This document shows, one piece after another, positions 5,546 to 7,571 of a stretch of DNA of 7,571 nucleotides (positions are counted from its first letter, which is position 1; every line of letters begins with the position of its first letter). A model generated the notes under the pieces. That model was not told where the DNA came from and did no database searches. It saw only the letters and a list, made by a program, of their open reading frames with translations. Made by a program: the position numbers and the translations under genes. Source of the DNA: Thermodesulfobacteriota bacterium (GTDB lineage: Bacteria > Desulfobacterota_D > UBA1144 > Nemesobacterales > UBA2774); the NCBI GenBank assembly GCA_039028315.1, contig JBCCIH010000121.1, positions 1 through 7,571 of the forward strand, written 5' to 3'.

Positions 5546-7571
5546 TCATTCAGAAATTGATTTATAAATAGAGGCTTTTATGTCTTCTATTTTTTCCGGA
5601 TCAGAAATCTTCTTGCCTTTCGAGTCTAGTACGTAAAATGCATCAACTACCTGGTCTACTTTAGTGGAAATTTTTGCATACTCAACAGAAAGCTTAAGAT
5701 CAGTGATAGCTTTAGTTATATCATAGAGCAGACCCGCTCTATCATAAGAATAAACATCGATCACTGTCGCTGTATCAGAAGATTCGTTGTCCACTTCAAT
5801 TCGTGTCGGGTACTGAGGAATTTTCTTTCCGTAGCGAGATCTTTCCTTCTTGCGTTTTGCGACTAATTTTTCTAAATCCAGCTTACCTGATAGGACTCCT
5901 TTAAGGTTTTTATCCAGTTTTTTGAAGAGCTCTTCTTCGCCTCCGCTGGATTTACCCAACCTGTTCACATAGAAAACGTCTAAGATCTTACCGTCTTTTT
6001 TTGTGGAGATTCTGGCTCCTAGGATATTAAAGCCACTAGCCCTAATAACCCCGCAGAGTCTTGAGAATATACCGGGCTCATCTACTCCCCATATAGTAAG
6101 TTCATCAAACTCCTGATTTGGGAAAAAGGATAGATCAAATCCGAATATGCCTTTTGATTTATGTATATATTCAACATGTTTCGATATTTTTCTGGGCGAA
6201 AACCCCATAAAGTAAGAATTAGGCATTTTAGACAAGATCCTTCTGATTTTAATCTTAGGAACTTTTCTGCCGAGCAATCTAATAACTTCATTGATAACCC
6301 TTTTAAGCCTGTCCTGGGGTTCTTCTTTCTTAAATTCTCCACCTTCCTCTAACACCTTGGCTGTTCTTATATACAGCTCCTTAAGCAGCATACCTTTCCA
6401 GTTTGACCAAACCTCGGGACCCACAGATCTAATATCCGCAAACGTAAGCAGATATAGCAGAGATAGAGTTTCAAGAGATTTCACCGACTTGGCAAACCTG
6501 ACTATCATACTGTAGTCATGAATATCGCGCCTTTGTGAAAAATGAGACATTATTAAATGATGCTTTACTAAAAACTCCAACTGTTCACTGTCTGATTTTG
6601 ATAATCCCATCCGCTTTGCAACTGTCGGGATCATAGCAGCTCCTTTCTGTGAGTGGTTACTGCCCTCTCCCTTGCCCATATCATGAAACAAGCATGCTAG
6701 ATATAGAACATGTTTTTTCATTACAGACTCAGCTGTTTTGGTTAATAATGGAAACTCCTCATCGCTTTTATAGTTCAGGAGATTTTCTATTTCTCTTACA
6801 GCAAAAATTGAATGTACATCTACCGTGTAGACATGATAAGCATCATGCTGAACCATGCAGATAATCTTTCCAAATTCCGGAATGTAGTAACCAAGCAACT
6901 TAAGTCTGTTCATTTCAAAAAGGGTATCGGCAACATTTTTACCCTTCCTAAGTATTCTTAAGAAAGAGGCATTTACTTCAGGATTAGTTCTAAAGTTCTC
7001 GTCAATAGCAGTTCTGCTAACATTTTCTCTAATCAAATCAACCAGATAGGGATTCATTCTAATTTCGTGTTTATCAGAATATTCGAATGCTCTCATCAGG
7101 TTAGCAGGATCCTCTTTAAAAATTTCAGCATTTGAAACAGACAGCATCCCGCTCTGGATTATAAAATCATGCTCAAGTTTAATTTTTTTAGGTCCGCGTG
7201 GAATCAACCTGACTTCTGCCACGCATTTATCAATTAGTATCTTGGATTGCTCCCTGATATCATGAGCCCTTAAGTAATAAATCTTCATAAACCTCTCAAC
7301 TGCGGGCAGATCAGCATCTCTAAAACCTAGAAACTTGGCAATTTTCTCCTGGAACTCAAACCCAAGCCTATCTTCTCCCCTCTGAGCCAAATAGTGAAGC
7401 TCAGAGCGGATTAAAAGCAGAAAATTAAGACCTTTTTCAAAAGTTTTAAGCTCCTTTTCAAGGAGTATTCCTTTTGGCAATAGCTCCTGAAAACTCTTTA
7501 CTTTATATTTAGCCTGAGCAATCCAAAGGGCATAGTTTATGTCTCTTAACCCTCCCTCACCCTCTTTAACA
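5546..7571 (-). CDS. glnD: [protein-PII] uridylyltransferase / uridylyl-removing enzyme, C-terminal part (N-terminus outside window)
   Basis: GlnD uridylylates and deuridylylates PII proteins in response to glutamine, so it is the primary nitrogen sensor of many Gram-negative bacteria. The frame stays open through base 7571 (VKEGEGGLRDINYALWIAQA before the TTG at 7480), so that TTG is not the start and the nucleotidyltransferase domain lies off the right edge. Numbering from the TTG, the visible part comprises the GlnD central helical region (RSELHYLAQRGEDRLGFEFQ, 25-44; FMKIYYLRAHDI, 64-75) and an HD phosphohydrolase domain (HVYTVDVHS at 216-224, LFHDMGKGEGSNHSQKGA at 264-281, with His266-Asp267). 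Two ACT domains follow: about 460-506 (LTIWGVDEPGIFSRL...) and about 571-617 (ATVIDVYSYDRAGLLYDI...). The C-terminus is complete. The gene converges on the 110-residue gene, with no obvious terminator between them. The UR hydrolase and glutamine-sensing modules look intact. Confidence 0.96.
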   Translation of the reverse strand, partial: VKEGEGGLRDINYALWIAQAKYKVKSFQELLPKGILLEKELKTFEKGLNFLLLIRSELHYLAQRGEDRLGFEFQEKIAKFLGFRDADLPAVERFMKIYYLRAHDIREQSKILIDKCVAEVRLIPRGPKKIKLEHDFIIQSGMLSVSNAEIFKEDPANLMRAFEYSDKHEIRMNPYLVDLIRENVSRTAIDENFRTNPEVNASFLRILRKGKNVADTLFEMNRLKLLGYYIPEFGKIICMVQHDAYHVYTVDVHSIFAVREIENLLNYKSDEEFPLLTKTAESVMKKHVLYLACLFHDMGKGEGSNHSQKGAAMIPTVAKRMGLSKSDSEQLEFLVKHHLIMSHFSQRRDIHDYSMIVRFAKSVKSLETLSLLYLLTFADIRSVGPEVWSNWKGMLLKELYIRTAKVLEEGGEFKKEEPQDRLKRVINEVIRLLGRKVPKIKIRRILSKMPNSYFMGFSPRKISKHVEYIHKSKGIFGFDLSFFPNQEFDELTIWGVDEPGIFSRLCGVIRASGFNILGARISTKKDGKILDVFYVNRLGKSSGGEEELFKKLDKNLKGVLSGKLDLEKLVAKRKKERSRYGKKIPQYPTRIEVDNESSDTATVIDVYSYDRAGLLYDITKAITDLKLSVEYAKISTKVDQVVDAFYVLDSKGKKISDPEKIEDIKASIYKSISE

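Noticed and set aside
5522..5566. Inverted repeat TATAAATC / GATTTATA and the small palindrome TGAATCATTCA at 5542-5552, as a bidirectional terminator
   Set aside because: The stems are nearly all A/T with a 29-bp interval and no G/C-rich stem plus U-tract, and they overlap coding sequence. This is not convincing as an intrinsic terminator.
7478..7480. TTG as a start codon for a 644-residue GlnD
   Set aside because: The frame continues upstream with a clear GlnD motif (KEGEGGLRDI) to the window edge, so the TTG is an internal Leu codon and the gene is simply cut.
1..7571. CRISPR array, tRNA/rRNA gene, insertion sequence, or attachment site
   Set aside because: No spaced direct repeats, RNA gene signatures, transposase or terminal repeats were seen. 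Coding density is high and the only tandem repeat is the one inside nadA.

Overview
The window is an AT-rich stretch of a bacterial chromosome. It holds ordinary metabolic genes plus a small regulator/unknown-gene module. The gene set (periplasmic-type gamma-glutamyltranspeptidase, the aspartate route to NAD, and a GlnD PII uridylyltransferase) suggests a Gram-negative bacterium. The NadA variant with a Cys-Gly-Cys-Thr-Thr stretch and the CI-type HTH/S24 regulator recall deltaproteobacterial-like or related marine lineages, but I cannot place the organism firmly. None of the five start codons in the window has a recognisable Shine-Dalgarno sequence.

Layout. Positions 1-790 (+) carry the 3' part of ggt, cut by the left edge but including the whole mature small subunit. 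From 790 to 5071 everything is on the minus strand. Read in the direction of transcription, this is an XRE/S24 regulator (5071-4316), nadB (4273-2675), nadC (2667-1822) and nadA (1785-787). Gaps are 42, 7 and 36 bp, so the four genes look like one transcription unit. ggt and nadA converge and overlap by 4 bp, with both stop codons inside one CTAG. A 122-bp divergent intergenic region (5072-5193) contains small inverted repeats and a TATAAT box. It separates the regulator from a short unknown gene (5194-5526, +) whose product looks beta-rich and possibly phage-related. From 5546 to the right edge, on the minus strand, lies the C-terminal three quarters of glnD, whose reading frame runs open off the window.

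How the genes work together. NadB oxidises L-aspartate to iminoaspartate. NadA condenses this with dihydroxyacetone phosphate to quinolinate. NadC converts quinolinate with PRPP to nicotinate mononucleotide. All three steps of de novo NAD precursor synthesis are therefore present. The co-directional S24 regulator at the head of the cluster is a candidate regulator of itself, of the divergent gene and perhaps of nadBCA. GlnD (nitrogen sensing through PII) and GGT (glutathione and gamma-glutamyl peptide cleavage) are flanking genes with no evident operon link to the nad cluster.

The points most worth a second look are an Asn-Gly hexanucleotide-repeat insertion in NadA, the regulator-nad linkage, the replaced cleavage site in the regulator, the operator-like repeats, and the unknown 110-residue protein.
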